A stretch of DNA of 64,000 nt from Flammeovirga pectinis (GTDB lineage: Bacteria > Bacteroidota > Bacteroidia > Cytophagales > Flammeovirgaceae). Positions 19,501 through 29,600 of the stretch are shown here, piece after piece. The notes below the pieces were generated by a model. It did not search any database. It worked only from the letters and a program-made list of their open reading frames with translations, and was not told the origin of the DNA. Where the stretch lies: positions 62,001-126,000 of the forward strand of contig NZ_CP034563.1 of assembly GCF_003970675.1 (NCBI RefSeq), given 5' to 3'. Both the position numbers and the translations under genes were made by a program. Numbering within the stretch: the stretch's first letter is position 1; each line of letters begins with the position of its first letter.

Positions 19501-19542
19501 AAAAAAAAATAAAAAATTTCTTAGAACGTAATTGTTAATCAT
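16504..19542 (-). CDS. PL6-family polysaccharide lyase (alginate lyase/chondroitinase B type), type IX secreted
   Basis: I use the ATG at 19542, which gives a signal peptide (MINNYVLRNFLFFFSIGILLPYL) and matches the start of the tandem paralogue. Residues about 30-500 form a PL6 right-handed beta-helix. The catalytic-type Lys250 (ENEIITNKSAKN) and Arg271 (GSLVLRHGAG) fall at the positions known for chondroitinase B. Next are a BACON-like domain (about 512-595), a Big_2 domain, an F5/8-type carbohydrate-binding domain (about 688-820), a second Big_2 and a T9SS sorting domain (about 930-1012). The likely action is endo- or exo-cleavage of alginate outside the cell. Alginate rather than dermatan is inferred from organism type. 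Operator boxes lie 37 bases upstream. Confidence 0.9.
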   Translation of the reverse strand: MINNYVLRNFLFFFSIGILLPYLNAFSETYTVSSDEEFSELVLVAGDVVIWKDGTYSDQNIRFTGQVGTASNPILVKAETPGGVIFTGTSKVNFFGSYLIVDGFYWKGGEGASDHIEFRRSGSNSDFGTNCTMRNCAFDDLYTEAPDKSRWIVLHGESNVVENCSFINKKSAGACILVELYYSEGLNPNHTIRNNYFYNITPKDDFTTNSGDCEAIRIGVSSFQSVEANVVVEGNYFQEADGENEIITNKSAKNKFLRNTFRNCRGSLVLRHGAGALVEGNFFLGEGKEKSGGIRVSDRDHVIINNYMDGLNNSNDVWNNGITLVGGGASSGGSSSGYQNVDNVIIAHNTIYAADDPIFFNDRSSYDPVGIIAYNLIYSENGDIVSGDIDGTGSGMEYEGNIFGGSTIGITDDGITSANVEFSLDGTIYKPIANSVIEDAAGSTYQDIVNTDIDGYTRPNDNLDVGAHEVNGATGSKLYEPITDSQVGGEVGACFLNAEGIQLAACGAVGDYLIISNIGSLSADGETVTAAISSNLDWTIEEELDWVTITPLSGTGNGTVEITVSAHTATEERMGSIVLKGTDLEDKTIILTQDGYVAPIHVTGISVSPETSLLVVDGEILLNTTILPEDATNTTLTYSSSNTDVITVSEMGVAMAIAQGTAIITVTSEDGGFTATTEIEVIATSTGDNIALNKTIIATSDDADGENLAANLIDGDLDSRWSISGYPQSITIDLGSEFDLESSELICHKDRDYQFTLEVSSSEDGPFVQVVDQTENTQAGTEEVPIINQLEDVSARYVKITVTGAASYTGSWISLQELRIFGTEPGTEEEEESGEETTIISVTGVTLTPETSSFEEGSELQLTAEVLPLNADDKSISYSSSDPTIATVNASGLVTALSAGTVTITVTTADGSLTDKSELTVTNKLLTSNGLSLEDELNYVLYPNPVKDLFYIKGLVNSGQIEIFNSIGERVLNTNFTNQKTVSIDVKSLNSGIYFVRILDGKTFNVKKIILE

Positions 19543-19578
19543 TACTGTGTTGTTTGTAAAAAAATAATACCTGTTTTT

Positions 19579-19605
19579 TTGGTTAACCAATTTCTGGTTA
19601 TCCAA
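19579..19605 (-). promoter_or_regulatory. Paired palindromic operator upstream of the first PL6 gene
   Basis: TTGGTTAACCAA (19579-19590) is a perfect 12-bp palindrome. After three bases it is followed by a degenerate copy, CTGGTTATCCAA. The same arrangement, with the same spacing, lies before the second PL6 gene. The sequence resembles GntR/FadR-type operators such as the hexuronate-regulator site TTGGTATACCAA. The regulator itself is not in the window. Confidence 0.6.
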
Positions 19606-19784
19606 TTTAAAAATTATAATTTTACTATACAACTTATTGACTAACAGTTATGTCATTAAAAATGATTTTTTTATAAAAAGCTGTTTCCGTTTGAAATAAG
19701 TATTAAAAACTCTCCGATTAAGTGCCATTTTTATATACAAATTCTTCTTTTTCATCTCTCCTTTAAATTTTGTAATACTCTATA

Positions 19785-19823
19785 ATAAAAATGAGCCACC
19801 TCTTTAAGTAAAGGTGACTCATT
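19785..19823 (-). terminator. Terminator after the second PL6 gene
   Basis: Read on the minus strand, AATGAGTCACCTTT pairs with AAAGAGGTGGCTCATT, with one mismatch and one bulge, and is followed by TTTTTATTATAG. It lies about 30 bases past the stop codon, separating the two lyase genes. Confidence 0.6.
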
Positions 19824-19853
19824 AATATGTCGGTCGTACTTATTTTATCTCTA

Positions 19854-22800
19854 TTATCTACAAATTAATTTTGCTAGATCTCTGTTTCCATTTTCATCAG
19901 TTGCAACAAGAACATACGCTCCTTTTGCAAGATTTACTTTCAACTCAGACGCATCGCCTGATCTAACAACTTGTCCTGTCATGTTGTATATTTTATATTC
20001 TACTTTAGAAGTAAAATCAATATTTACATTTCCAACAGAGGGATTAGGATATACATTTTGAATTAATGAAACATCTTCCAAATCCTGAGATACTGATGCA
20101 ACTCTTGCAGAAGATGAAGAAGCTGCTGCCCCAAATACATTAAGTTCTCCTAAACTTACCCATGTACCAGTATAAGTAGCTGCACCTGTAACTGTTATTT
20201 TCACAAATCTAGCAGTAATAGGCTCAAAATAATTTTCTATTGGAGCATCTACTGTACCAGCAAGTGTATTTTCCGTCTGATCTACTACTTCAATATAAGG
20301 TCCATTTTCTTGGTTTGCCACTTCAATAGTGAACTGATAATCTCTATCTTTATGGCAAACTAGTGCAGTACTTTCGATGTCAAAATTACCACCTAAATCT
20401 ATTGTTGCAGATTGAGGAAAGCCTGATACAGACCATCTTGAGATATCATCTCCATCTACTAAATTTAATGGTGAATTATCTCCATCAGCAGTACCTGTAC
20501 CAACAATTGCTTTGTTTAAAGCTACATTAAATACCTCTTCTGAAACAGGTGAAGTGACCTCAATATCAATTGTATCAGTATAATTTCCATCTACAGTAGT
20601 TACAGAAATTGTTGCCGTTCCTGAACCAACAGCTGTAACATTCCCAGATGAACTCACTGTTGCTACTGATGAATTACTTGTTGAATAAGTAATTGCTTTA
20701 TTGTCTGCATTAAGTGGTAAAACTTCTGCAGTTAACTGTACTTCATTTTCTACCTCTAAAGTAGAATTTTGCGTAGTTAAAGTAACTCCAGTAACTGCTA
20801 TTGATGGATTTTCGGTATCTTGTGCTTCTCCAAAAACACTCAACTCTGTTAAACTCACCCATGTACCAGTATAAGTAGCTGCACCTGTAACTGTTATTTT
20901 TACAAATCTTGCTGTTACACTTTGGAAAGTATTTACAATTGGTGCGTCAACTGCTCCAGAAAGTGTATTATCTGTCTGATCTACCACTTCAACATAAGGT
21001 CCATTTTCTTCAGTTGCTACTTCAATTGTAAACTGATAATCTCTATCGTTATAGCAAACAAGTGCAGTGCTTTCAATGGCAAAATCACCTCCTAAATCAA
21101 TTGTGGCAGATTGAGGGAAATTTGCTACAGACCATCTTGAAGCAACATCTCCATCTACTAAATTTGCTGCTACATTTGTTCCATCTGCCGTACTTGAACT
21201 ACTAATCGCTTTATTTAACGCTAAATTTTCGTTATTGTCGGTAGTAGGTGCAGTAACTTCAATTTCTGAACTTGCTGAAAAGTTTCCATCTTCTGTAATA
21301 ACTGAAATTGTTACCGATCCTGCATTTAGTGCTATAACTTTTCCTGAAGAGTTTACTGTAGCAATAGATGAATTACTAGAGTTGAAAGTAATTGATGTAT
21401 TGTCTGCATTAAGTGGTAAAACTTCTGCAGTTAATTGTAATTCATCCCCTTCAATTAAAGAAGAAACTTGAGGAGTTAATGAAACTCCAGTAACAGAAAT
21501 TACATCAACTTCATCTTCTTCACCAAATATTCTTAACTCATTTATGCTTATCCAAGAACCACTATAAGTAGCTGCTCCTGTAACTGTTAATCTCACATAT
21601 CTTGCAGATACGCTTTGGAAAGTTGCTATAATTGGTGCATCTACTGCTCCTGGAACAGTATTATCCGTTTTATCTACAACTTGTACATACGGTCCACCTT
21701 CCTCATTGGCTACTTCAACTGTAAATTGATAGTCTCTATCACTATAACAAATTAACTCTGTTCTATCAATTGTAAAATCACTTCCTAAATCAATTGTTGC
21801 AGATTGAGGATAACCATTTACTGACCATCTTGAAGCAACATCTCCATCAATTAAGTTTGATGCTACATTTGTTCCATCTACCGTACCTGTGCTACTAATC
21901 GCTTTATTTAACGCTAAATTATCGTCTGAAGATGGTGCTACCACTTCAATTTCTGCCGTATCTGTAAAATTACCATCGTCTGAAGTTACTGTAATAGTTG
22001 CAACTCCCTCTCCTGTAGCCATTACTTCTCCTGTGGCATTAACAGTAATTACTTGTGTATTGGTACTGCTAAAACTAACAGCAGTATTACTTGCATCTGT
22101 TGGTAAAATACTTGCATTCAATTGTAAAATGCCTCCCAAAACTAATAATGATGAGGCAGGAGTTACGCTAACCCCTGTAACACTAACTGGTGCAACATAT
22201 CCATTCTGAGTAAGTACAATAGTCTGATTATCGACACCTTCACCCTTAACTACAATACTACCTGTTCTTTCTTCTGTTGAAGAGTTTTCGTTGGCTGTAA
22301 TTTCAATAGTACTATTTCCTGCTCCTGATTGTGGAGTAATTGAAATCCAATTTACATCTTCTTCAATTGTCCAAGCAACATTTGATGTTAGTGAAGCTGA
22401 AATTGTTTCTCCTTCAGAAGAAAATGAGCTAATATTTGATACAATTATGTAATCATTAACTGATCCACATGATGCTAATAATGTTCCATTAGCATCTAAA
22501 AAACAAGCACCAACTTCGCTACCTACTTGATTATTAGTAATTGGTTGATAACGTTTAGTACCACTACCACCATCTACCTCATGAGCACCAACATCAAGCC
22601 CATTATTTGGACGAGTTAGACCATCAATATCTATATTTACAAGATCTTTGTAAACACTTCCGGCAGCATCAACAAATATGCTATTTGATACAGGCTTAAA
22701 GATTGTACCATCAGCAGAAAAATCAACATTTGCACTTGTAATCCCATTATTGGCTAATCCAATAGCAGAACCACCAAAGATGTTCCCTTCATATTGCATA

Positions 22801-23984
22801 CCACTACCAGTACCTTCAATATCACCAGAAATTATATCGCCATTTTCGCTATAAATAAGATTATAAGCAATAACCCCTACAGGATCGTAAGAGCTTCTGT
22901 TATTAAAAAAGATTGGATCATCAGATGCGTAAATAGTATTGTGTGCAATAACTATATTATCAACATTCTGATAACCATTACCAGAACCACCAGATGATTC
23001 TCCACCACCTACTAGAGTAATTCCGTTATTCCATTTATCACCACTATTACTAAGCCCTTGCATATAATTATTGATGATAACATGATCGCTATCACTCACT
23101 CTGATACCACCAGATGATGCTTTTCCTTCTCCTAAGAAGAAATTACCTTCAATATATGCTCCTGCTCCATGTCTTAAAACCAAAGATCCTCTACATTTTC
23201 TAAATGTGTTGTGTAAAAATGTATTCTTAGCACTCTTATTTGTGATAATCTCATTTTCTCCATCTGCTTCAAGAAAGTAATTGCCTTCAACTAGAACATT
23301 TGCTTCTACCGATTGGTATGAGCTTACCCCAATTCTAATTGCTTCACAATCTCCTGAATTAGTTGTAAAACCATCTTTAGGCGTAATATTATAGAAGTAA
23401 TTATTACGAATAACATGGCTAGGATTTAACCCTGCCGCATAAGATAATTCTACCAAAATACAGGCTCCTGCACTCTTTTTATTAATAAAAGAACAATTCT
23501 CTACTACGTTGTTTTCTCCATGGAGTACAATCCAACGGCTCTTATTCGGTGCTTCTGTGTAAAGGTCATCAAAAGCACAATTTCTAATTGTACAATGTGT
23601 CCCGAAATCAGTGTTTGAGCCATTTCTTCTAAACTCAATATGATCACTGACACCTTCGCCACCTTTCCAATAAAAGCCGTCAAGAATAAGATAGCTTCCA
23701 TAGAAATTTACTTTAGATGTTCCTGTAAATACAACACCACCGGGTGTTTCTGCTTTTACAAGAATAGGATTACTTGCAGTACCAATTGATCCTGAAAATT
23801 GTAGATTCTGATCAGCGTATGTACCGTCTGTCCAAATTACTACATCTCCCGCTTGCAGAACTAAATCATTAAATTCTTCGTCGGAACTCACTCTAAACGT
23901 CTCAGAGAAGGCGTTTAGACACGGCAATAGGATGCCAATGCTAAAAAAAATAAAACATTTTCTTAGCTTGATTTTGTTAATCAT
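19854..23984 (-). CDS. PL6-family polysaccharide lyase with triplicated Big_2/F5-8C modules, type IX secreted
   Basis: This is a tandem paralogue of the preceding lyase. It has a signal peptide (IFFSIGILLPCLNAFS) and a PL6 beta-helix to about residue 500, with Lys250 (NEIITNKSAKN) and Arg271 (LVLRHGAGAY). A BACON-like domain and Big_2 domain follow. The next part is three F5/8-type C modules (about 687-825, 919-1055, 1150-1285), each opening with a motif like ALNKAIS and ending TGxWxSxxEL-FG, separated by Big_2 domains. A T9SS sorting domain (about 1305-1376) ends the protein. The extra modules should give multivalent glycan binding. It has its own terminator and operator pair, so it can be transcribed alone. 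Confidence 0.9.
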   Translation of the reverse strand: MINKIKLRKCFIFFSIGILLPCLNAFSETFRVSSDEEFNDLVLQAGDVVIWTDGTYADQNLQFSGSIGTASNPILVKAETPGGVVFTGTSKVNFYGSYLILDGFYWKGGEGVSDHIEFRRNGSNTDFGTHCTIRNCAFDDLYTEAPNKSRWIVLHGENNVVENCSFINKKSAGACILVELSYAAGLNPSHVIRNNYFYNITPKDGFTTNSGDCEAIRIGVSSYQSVEANVLVEGNYFLEADGENEIITNKSAKNTFLHNTFRKCRGSLVLRHGAGAYIEGNFFLGEGKASSGGIRVSDSDHVIINNYMQGLSNSGDKWNNGITLVGGGESSGGSGNGYQNVDNIVIAHNTIYASDDPIFFNNRSSYDPVGVIAYNLIYSENGDIISGDIEGTGSGMQYEGNIFGGSAIGLANNGITSANVDFSADGTIFKPVSNSIFVDAAGSVYKDLVNIDIDGLTRPNNGLDVGAHEVDGGSGTKRYQPITNNQVGSEVGACFLDANGTLLASCGSVNDYIIVSNISSFSSEGETISASLTSNVAWTIEEDVNWISITPQSGAGNSTIEITANENSSTEERTGSIVVKGEGVDNQTIVLTQNGYVAPVSVTGVSVTPASSLLVLGGILQLNASILPTDASNTAVSFSSTNTQVITVNATGEVMATGEGVATITVTSDDGNFTDTAEIEVVAPSSDDNLALNKAISSTGTVDGTNVASNLIDGDVASRWSVNGYPQSATIDLGSDFTIDRTELICYSDRDYQFTVEVANEEGGPYVQVVDKTDNTVPGAVDAPIIATFQSVSARYVRLTVTGAATYSGSWISINELRIFGEEDEVDVISVTGVSLTPQVSSLIEGDELQLTAEVLPLNADNTSITFNSSNSSIATVNSSGKVIALNAGSVTISVITEDGNFSASSEIEVTAPTTDNNENLALNKAISSSSTADGTNVAANLVDGDVASRWSVANFPQSATIDLGGDFAIESTALVCYNDRDYQFTIEVATEENGPYVEVVDQTDNTLSGAVDAPIVNTFQSVTARFVKITVTGAATYTGTWVSLTELSVFGEAQDTENPSIAVTGVTLTTQNSTLEVENEVQLTAEVLPLNADNKAITYSTSNSSVATVSSSGNVTAVGSGTATISVTTVDGNYTDTIDIEVTSPVSEEVFNVALNKAIVGTGTADGDNSPLNLVDGDDISRWSVSGFPQSATIDLGGNFDIESTALVCHKDRDYQFTIEVANQENGPYIEVVDQTENTLAGTVDAPIENYFEPITARFVKITVTGAATYTGTWVSLGELNVFGAAASSSSARVASVSQDLEDVSLIQNVYPNPSVGNVNIDFTSKVEYKIYNMTGQVVRSGDASELKVNLAKGAYVLVATDENGNRDLAKLICR

Positions 23985-24023
23985 AACTGTGTGTGCTGTT
24001 TGTAAAAAAATATACTAGTTATT

Positions 24024-24050
24024 TTGGTTAACCAATTCTTGGTAACCCAA
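24024..24050 (-). promoter_or_regulatory. Paired palindromic operator upstream of the second PL6 gene
   Basis: TTGGTTAACCAA (24024-24035), three bases, then TTGGTAACCCAA. The site starts 40 bases before the start codon, against 37 for the paralogue. Flanking sequence is also related (GCAACTTATAGTCAGACAGT here, ACAACTTATTGACTAACAGT there), so the whole regulatory region was duplicated with the gene. The palindromes are better preserved than their surroundings. Confidence 0.6.
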
Positions 24051-24633
24051 TCTATGGAGTAATATTTTATTATGCAACTTATAGTCAGACAGTTATAGTA
24101 AAAAGGCTATTTTTAGGCTAAAATTGAGTGTTTTTATGTGTAAAAATGACGTAAATACTTAAAATCAAATCTAAAAAAATAATTTTATTGATTGATTATC
24201 TAGTAACATTTTGATAGATATTCTTTACTAATTTGCTATCTCAAAAGATTATTAATTGTGTATTTTTGAAAGTATTTAACTCTAGATTTATAATAATTTA
24301 AAATTTATTTGTGATAAAAAGAGAAGATAAATTTTAAATAAATCATCTTTAAAAAGAAATCAAAAGAATAATATCACTTTGGTGTTTACATTAAAAAAGC
24401 AACCAATAACACTGTATATCAATGATATACAACAAACAAAAGCTCCCCCTAAAATAGTATTAAGTATGGTAACAACATATATATACAGCTAAACAACTCA
24501 CTTATTTATCATTAAATAAACAATAATTTGAATATAAATTATTGTTTATAATAGTTAATAACATTGTACAATACTACCCAATGAATTGTCTTGGAGTAAA
24601 TGAAATCAATCTATTTTTTAACAATTTACTTTT
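24051..24633. other. AT-rich intergenic region between divergent genes
   Basis: No ORF or RNA gene was recognised in this stretch of about 580 bases. It should contain the promoter of the lipoprotein gene. The only structured element is a short dyad, TGTATATC-AAT-GATATACA, at 24413-24431, a possible regulator site about 200 bases before the lipoprotein start. Confidence 0.4.
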
Positions 24634-26478
24634 ATGAGAATTAGTGCAATTTTAATAGCCTTAACCGTCCTTGTTTACTCATGTAAAGACAAGAAGGAAA
24701 CTCCTTTAAAGCCTGAAATGGAAAAAAAGGAATTAAAAAATAAAATTTCTGACAAAGCAGATAAAGTCAATGATGAAGTTGATAAGTTAAAAGACAATAC
24801 AGGAACCGCTACTGTAAAACCAACAACAGGTAGTAATAACAATACAACAGGTTCTACTAATCCGAAACCTCAAACAGGAAATAAGCCTACTTCAAATTCG
24901 TCAATTACTCCACAAATTCAACAAAAAGTTATTGATCTTAATAAAGAGATTGATGCTCTAAATGGTAAATTAGATCAATTACCAGTAGATCAAACTTCAA
25001 AAAAAGAATATGTAAAAATTGAGAATGAGGCGAATCAAATTAGTAAGAATGTGAAAAATATTCTTCAGAATAACGCTTTAAGTGGTAAAGCAGAATTTGT
25101 AAAGTTGAATGATAAACTTAAAACTTTAGTAAATAAACTGACAAACCTAAACAATACATTAGCTCAAAAAGGAACGCAAACGGTAGGTTTTAACCTTCCG
25201 AGTAACTTCCCTACAAAAGCAGAATTAAAACAGCTTTGGGATACATTTACTACTGCTTTTAATGGAGGATACAAATATGAAGGTGCACAAGATAAATATG
25301 CATCTGTTCCATATATTGATGAGTCGCAAAGTCCAGATGTTTATCATCAAGGAAAATATTCTGATGGATATTTAGAGCATACTATGGCTTGGCTTAATCT
25401 TAATGAAAGAGCAGCTGGTTTATATGCAAGAAAATTTATTGAACTTGATCAATCAAATGCTATGCTTGGTGCATTAGCACAATTAAAAGATGATCAAGGA
25501 ATTGAGCATTACCTAAAAACAAATTCGACCTTTGATAATCAGATTAGTAGTATAACATTAGATAAGGCGGATGAGGTATCAATGAATTCAAACTTATCCT
25601 CTTTGGGTGCTACAGATTGGTCGCAAGCTCAATCTGCCACAAGTGCTTTTGGTTTTTGTACCATAGAAGGTTCTGGAGATATTCATGAAGATGGTTCTTT
25701 TAAAAAGTTACACAGCATGGGGCATAAAGATTTTTTCTTCTCTTCTATGGATAAGAGAGATATTTCTTTTGGTCTATTACAGTATAATAAAAATGATCCT
25801 GCTTCAAAGAACTACCTAGTGGCTCAATACGGTAAAACAGATAAGAACCAAGGTGCTCATTTAAATGTAAAATTAAGAGGTAAAGGTATTTCTTCTACTC
25901 AGTTTGATCATGATTTTGTTGCTTTCCCTGGTGGTTACTATCCTATTGAGTTAGAAAGACCTACTGTTAAACAAACTGGTAATTTTGGTGGTTTTGCAGC
26001 AATGTCTTTAGATCAATTTTTTGTTGACAAAGATAAGAGTGGTAAAGATATTAAAGGTTCGCATGATGGTGTAATTCAAACTGAAAACACACAATTCTGG
26101 ACAGGTAATATTGGCTATAACCCTTGGGTGATTTACTTTAACAAAGATCGTTTTAATTATAACACTAGTGGTACTGTTACGGTTACTATTGCTAAAGGTG
26201 ATAAATCTAATATTATTCAGACGCTAACTTGTAAAGCTGGAGAAACAAAAATAAATAATGACAAAAGTGCTATTCGAGTGAAAGAAGCATTTTCTGCTCC
26301 TTCTTTAACAATTAAACCTGCTTTAGGTGTTTTAAAATCAAGTTATGAAACTGCTAGAGATTCAGGTAAAGAAGTTGTTTTCTATATCCATATTACTGGT
26401 GATGCTGTTAAAAATAATTCGACAAATTCAGCTATTGATGTTACTTACCCTATCATCTACTATTCTATAATGAAATAG
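24634..26478 (+). CDS. Large hypothetical lipoprotein with N-terminal coiled coil
   Basis: The N-terminus MRISAILIALTVLVYSC is a lipoprotein signal with Cys17. Residues 25-60 are a charged helix (KKELKNKISDKADKVNDEV), followed by a Gly/Thr/Asn/Pro linker (60-95) and further helices to about 180. The remaining 430 residues are a globular domain of unknown type, with distinctive segments such as FGFCTIEGSGDIHEDGSFKKL and VAFPGGYYPIELERP. I recognise no catalytic motif. It is a lone gene, flanked by a long regulatory gap and a terminator, with the lyase and sugar-degradation genes on either side. A surface binding protein is possible but unproven. Confidence 0.7.
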   Translation: MRISAILIALTVLVYSCKDKKETPLKPEMEKKELKNKISDKADKVNDEVDKLKDNTGTATVKPTTGSNNNTTGSTNPKPQTGNKPTSNSSITPQIQQKVIDLNKEIDALNGKLDQLPVDQTSKKEYVKIENEANQISKNVKNILQNNALSGKAEFVKLNDKLKTLVNKLTNLNNTLAQKGTQTVGFNLPSNFPTKAELKQLWDTFTTAFNGGYKYEGAQDKYASVPYIDESQSPDVYHQGKYSDGYLEHTMAWLNLNERAAGLYARKFIELDQSNAMLGALAQLKDDQGIEHYLKTNSTFDNQISSITLDKADEVSMNSNLSSLGATDWSQAQSATSAFGFCTIEGSGDIHEDGSFKKLHSMGHKDFFFSSMDKRDISFGLLQYNKNDPASKNYLVAQYGKTDKNQGAHLNVKLRGKGISSTQFDHDFVAFPGGYYPIELERPTVKQTGNFGGFAAMSLDQFFVDKDKSGKDIKGSHDGVIQTENTQFWTGNIGYNPWVIYFNKDRFNYNTSGTVTVTIAKGDKSNIIQTLTCKAGETKINNDKSAIRVKEAFSAPSLTIKPALGVLKSSYETARDSGKEVVFYIHITGDAVKNNSTNSAIDVTYPIIYYSIMK

Positions 26479-26501
26479 TAAAGTGATAGTTATTAATAAT
26501 G

Positions 26502-26537
26502 AGAGTTCAAAACCATGTGTTTTGGGCTCTTTTTTTA
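26502..26537 (+). terminator. Terminator after the lipoprotein gene
   Basis: AGAGTTCAAAA pairs with TTTTGGGCTCT (one G-T wobble) and is followed by a run of T. Confidence 0.75.
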
Positions 26538-26587
26538 TAAAATGATCTTTCTTTCTAACTCAATATTATATTTAACGACAACTAGTA

Positions 26588-26628
26588 AAATCAATAACCA
26601 TTACTATTTAAATAATGGTTATTGATTT
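26588..26628. terminator. Perfect 16-bp hairpin after the esterase-GH95 gene
   Basis: AAATCAATAACCATTA is exactly complementary to 26613-26628 around a nine-base loop. It lies 20 bases past the minus-strand stop and probably terminates the sugar-degradation operon. A short T-run follows on the minus strand. Confidence 0.65.
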
Positions 26629-26647
26629 ACATCTACTTCCCAGAAAA

Positions 26648-29600
26648 TTAAAACTTCACTTCTAAAGTCTCACCAGCAACCATTTCTTTCACTTGTTTCT
26701 TACCCTTATAAAGTAAAGTACAAGGACCATTTTTGACCGCAGTAATATGTAATGTTTTTAGTTTTCCATTTTTCCAACTCATATCTACAGTGTAACCACC
26801 TCTCGCTTTTAATCCTTTTACATTCCCTTTTTTCCAAGCTTGCGGCAATGCCGGTAGTATTTCTAAAGTGCCTGTTTGCGACTGTAAAAGCATTTCTGCC
26901 ATACCTGCAGCACCGCCCATATTTCCATCCAATTGGAAAGGTGGATGACCACAAAATAAATTAGCATAAGTTCCTGAAGCATGTGTACTTTCATCTCCAA
27001 ATCCGATAGGTTGTAATAATCTTCTGTACAATTGGTATGCTCTATCGCCATCTTTTAATCGTGACCAAAAGTTGACTTTCCATGCTAAAGACCAACCAGT
27101 TCCGTCGTCTCCTCTTGCATTTAAACTTACTCTTGTTGCTTCAGCCCATTCTGGTGTTTTCTCTAAAGAAATTTGCTTTCCAGGGTGTAAGGCATAAAGA
27201 TGAGAAACGTGTCTGTGTTTATTATTCGGATCATCTACATCTTCCATCCATTCTTGTAATTGTCCCCATGAACCAATGGTAGGAGGAGCAATTTTATTTC
27301 TTACTGCTGTAATTTCTTTCTTAAAATCTGCATCAATTTCCAGTACTTCACAAGCTGCAATACAATTACTCATTAAATCCCATGCAATCTGATGATCCAT
27401 AGATGCTCCTTTAGAAATCCCACCATGTTCTGGAGAGTAAGAAGGAGTAGAAACAAGTAAACCGTTTTCATTTTCAGTAAGGTAATCTACCCAAAATAAA
27501 GCAGCTTCTTTCATGATTGGATAAGCCTGATTTTTTAAAAATGCTTCGTCTTGTGTAAATTCATAATGCTCCCATAAATGTTGAGAAATCCAACCTGCTC
27601 CACCAGGAAAAAATCCCCAAGGAAATCCCCATCCAGAAGAAGTGTATCCAAACGGATTGTTCATTGTACTTACTGTCCAACCTCTCGCATTAAAGAATTC
27701 TTTTGCCGTAATTTTACCCGGTTCTACAAGGCTTTCAATATAATCATTTAATGGTTCTTCGCACTCGCTCAAATTGACAACTTCTGCTGGCCAATATAAC
27801 ATTTGCTGATTGATATTCATGTGGTAATCACATGCCCAAGCTGGGTTAGTAGAATCGTTCCATTTCCCTTGTAAATGCATCGGCATTGTACCCGGTCTCG
27901 AAGAAGAAATCATTAAATAACGACTATATTGAAAGTATAATTGTTCCAACCAGTAATCATTATTGCCTTTAGAATAGGCCAATAAGCGTTGGTCTGTAGG
28001 TAAATCCTCCCCTTGTTTGTATCCTAAATCAAAATCAACTCTTTCAAATAGATTTTGATAATCTAAACGGTGTTCTTTTTGTATTTCTTCAAATGATTTA
28101 CCCTTAAGTCGATGCAATAAATGTTTATTTTCAGTTATAAAATCATTGCCTTTATAGGTTGGGAATTTATTAAGGTATTCTGTAGAAGCTACATGATACG
28201 CCACTACGTATGTAGCATTTTCGATAATAACCTTATTGTCTACAAACTTTGTCTTACCATCTGATTCAATCTTCAAGCAAGTCTCAAATTGCATCCCGTT
28301 ATCTTTCACTTCACCTTGAAAACTGTAAAGATTTTTCTTGAACGTTTCTTTATTTTTTTGGTGAGGTGTTTGGAATGAAATACTATAATTTTCAGGTAAA
28401 TCACTTTCTAATTTATACACCATTAATTTTGATGGGTAATCTCCAAAATAAGTTCTCTTATACTGGTTATCACCAATATTATAAGTGATGTAACCTTCTG
28501 CCTTTTCAATATCTAAAACACGTTTATAGTGTTCTACTTCTTCGGCATGGTCTACGGTAATCATTAAATCCCCCATAGTTTGCTGGGCACCATAATCACC
28601 AAAACTACTTAAATCATTTTCATTTTTATGAAGTACCCCCGTTAACTCTTTCTGTGCTAACGCATGTGCTTCATTAAATTTTTCTTCATCCAATAGTTTT
28701 CTTACCGCTTCTAAATGTTTCCAAGCATCTTTTCTAACACCAAAATTGTAATTATCGTTACTGCCAGGTCCTCCACTCCAAAGTGTACCTTCAGAAAATT
28801 GTATTTGTTCTTTATTTGTGCCTCCAAAAAACATTGCACCCATGTAACCATTACCAATAGGCAAAGCTTCAGACTGCCAATCTTTAGCAGGTTGATCATA
28901 CCATAATCTTAATGCATTTTCTTCTTTATGCTCTGCTAAAAAAGAAGTTAAAGTTCTAGGCTCTCCTTTTAAATAACCTAAAGAAATAAGAAACTTATCT
29001 GCATCAATCATGGTCTGATAATGCATTTCTAAATTCATGTCTTTATTAAAGAAAGCATGCTCTTGATCTTTATATAAAATAAGATCACAACGCACACCAT
29101 TTTCTTCCATGTTTTTCTTAAACTCTTTGGCTAATGAAGGTTTAAATACTCTATCCTCTGTACCTAATAGGATCACAGTAGGCGGTGTTGTTTTATCAAT
29201 GTTATGGTAAGGAGAAAAAGATTCCCAATACTCTTGTACTCTAGTATAACCATATCCTTCTTTTCCATTATGAATTGCAGGGTTAAACAATACTAATGCT
29301 TCTGGCATACAACTCACTGTTGTATCTTCACCTACTTCATTAAACCCTTTTACAGTGGCCAAAGCAGCAGCTATATGTCCGCCTGCAGAACCACCACCAG
29401 CAAGTATTTTATTGGCATTAATTCCATAATTTTGGGCATGAGTCCTCAACCATCGCATGGCAGATTTACCATCTTTCACGCATTCTTGAGGAGTAGTGCC
29501 ATTGGCTTTATTAACTCTATACTGTGCACTAACTACCACTAAACCTCTAGACGCTAGATAGGCACTTTGTGCATAAAGTTGACTTGGTGCACCTCCATTC

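Noticed and set aside
26706-27282. Several ORFs on both strands within the GH95 coding region
   Set aside because: All are frame shadows of the long minus-strand enzyme, which has continuous family motifs through this stretch.
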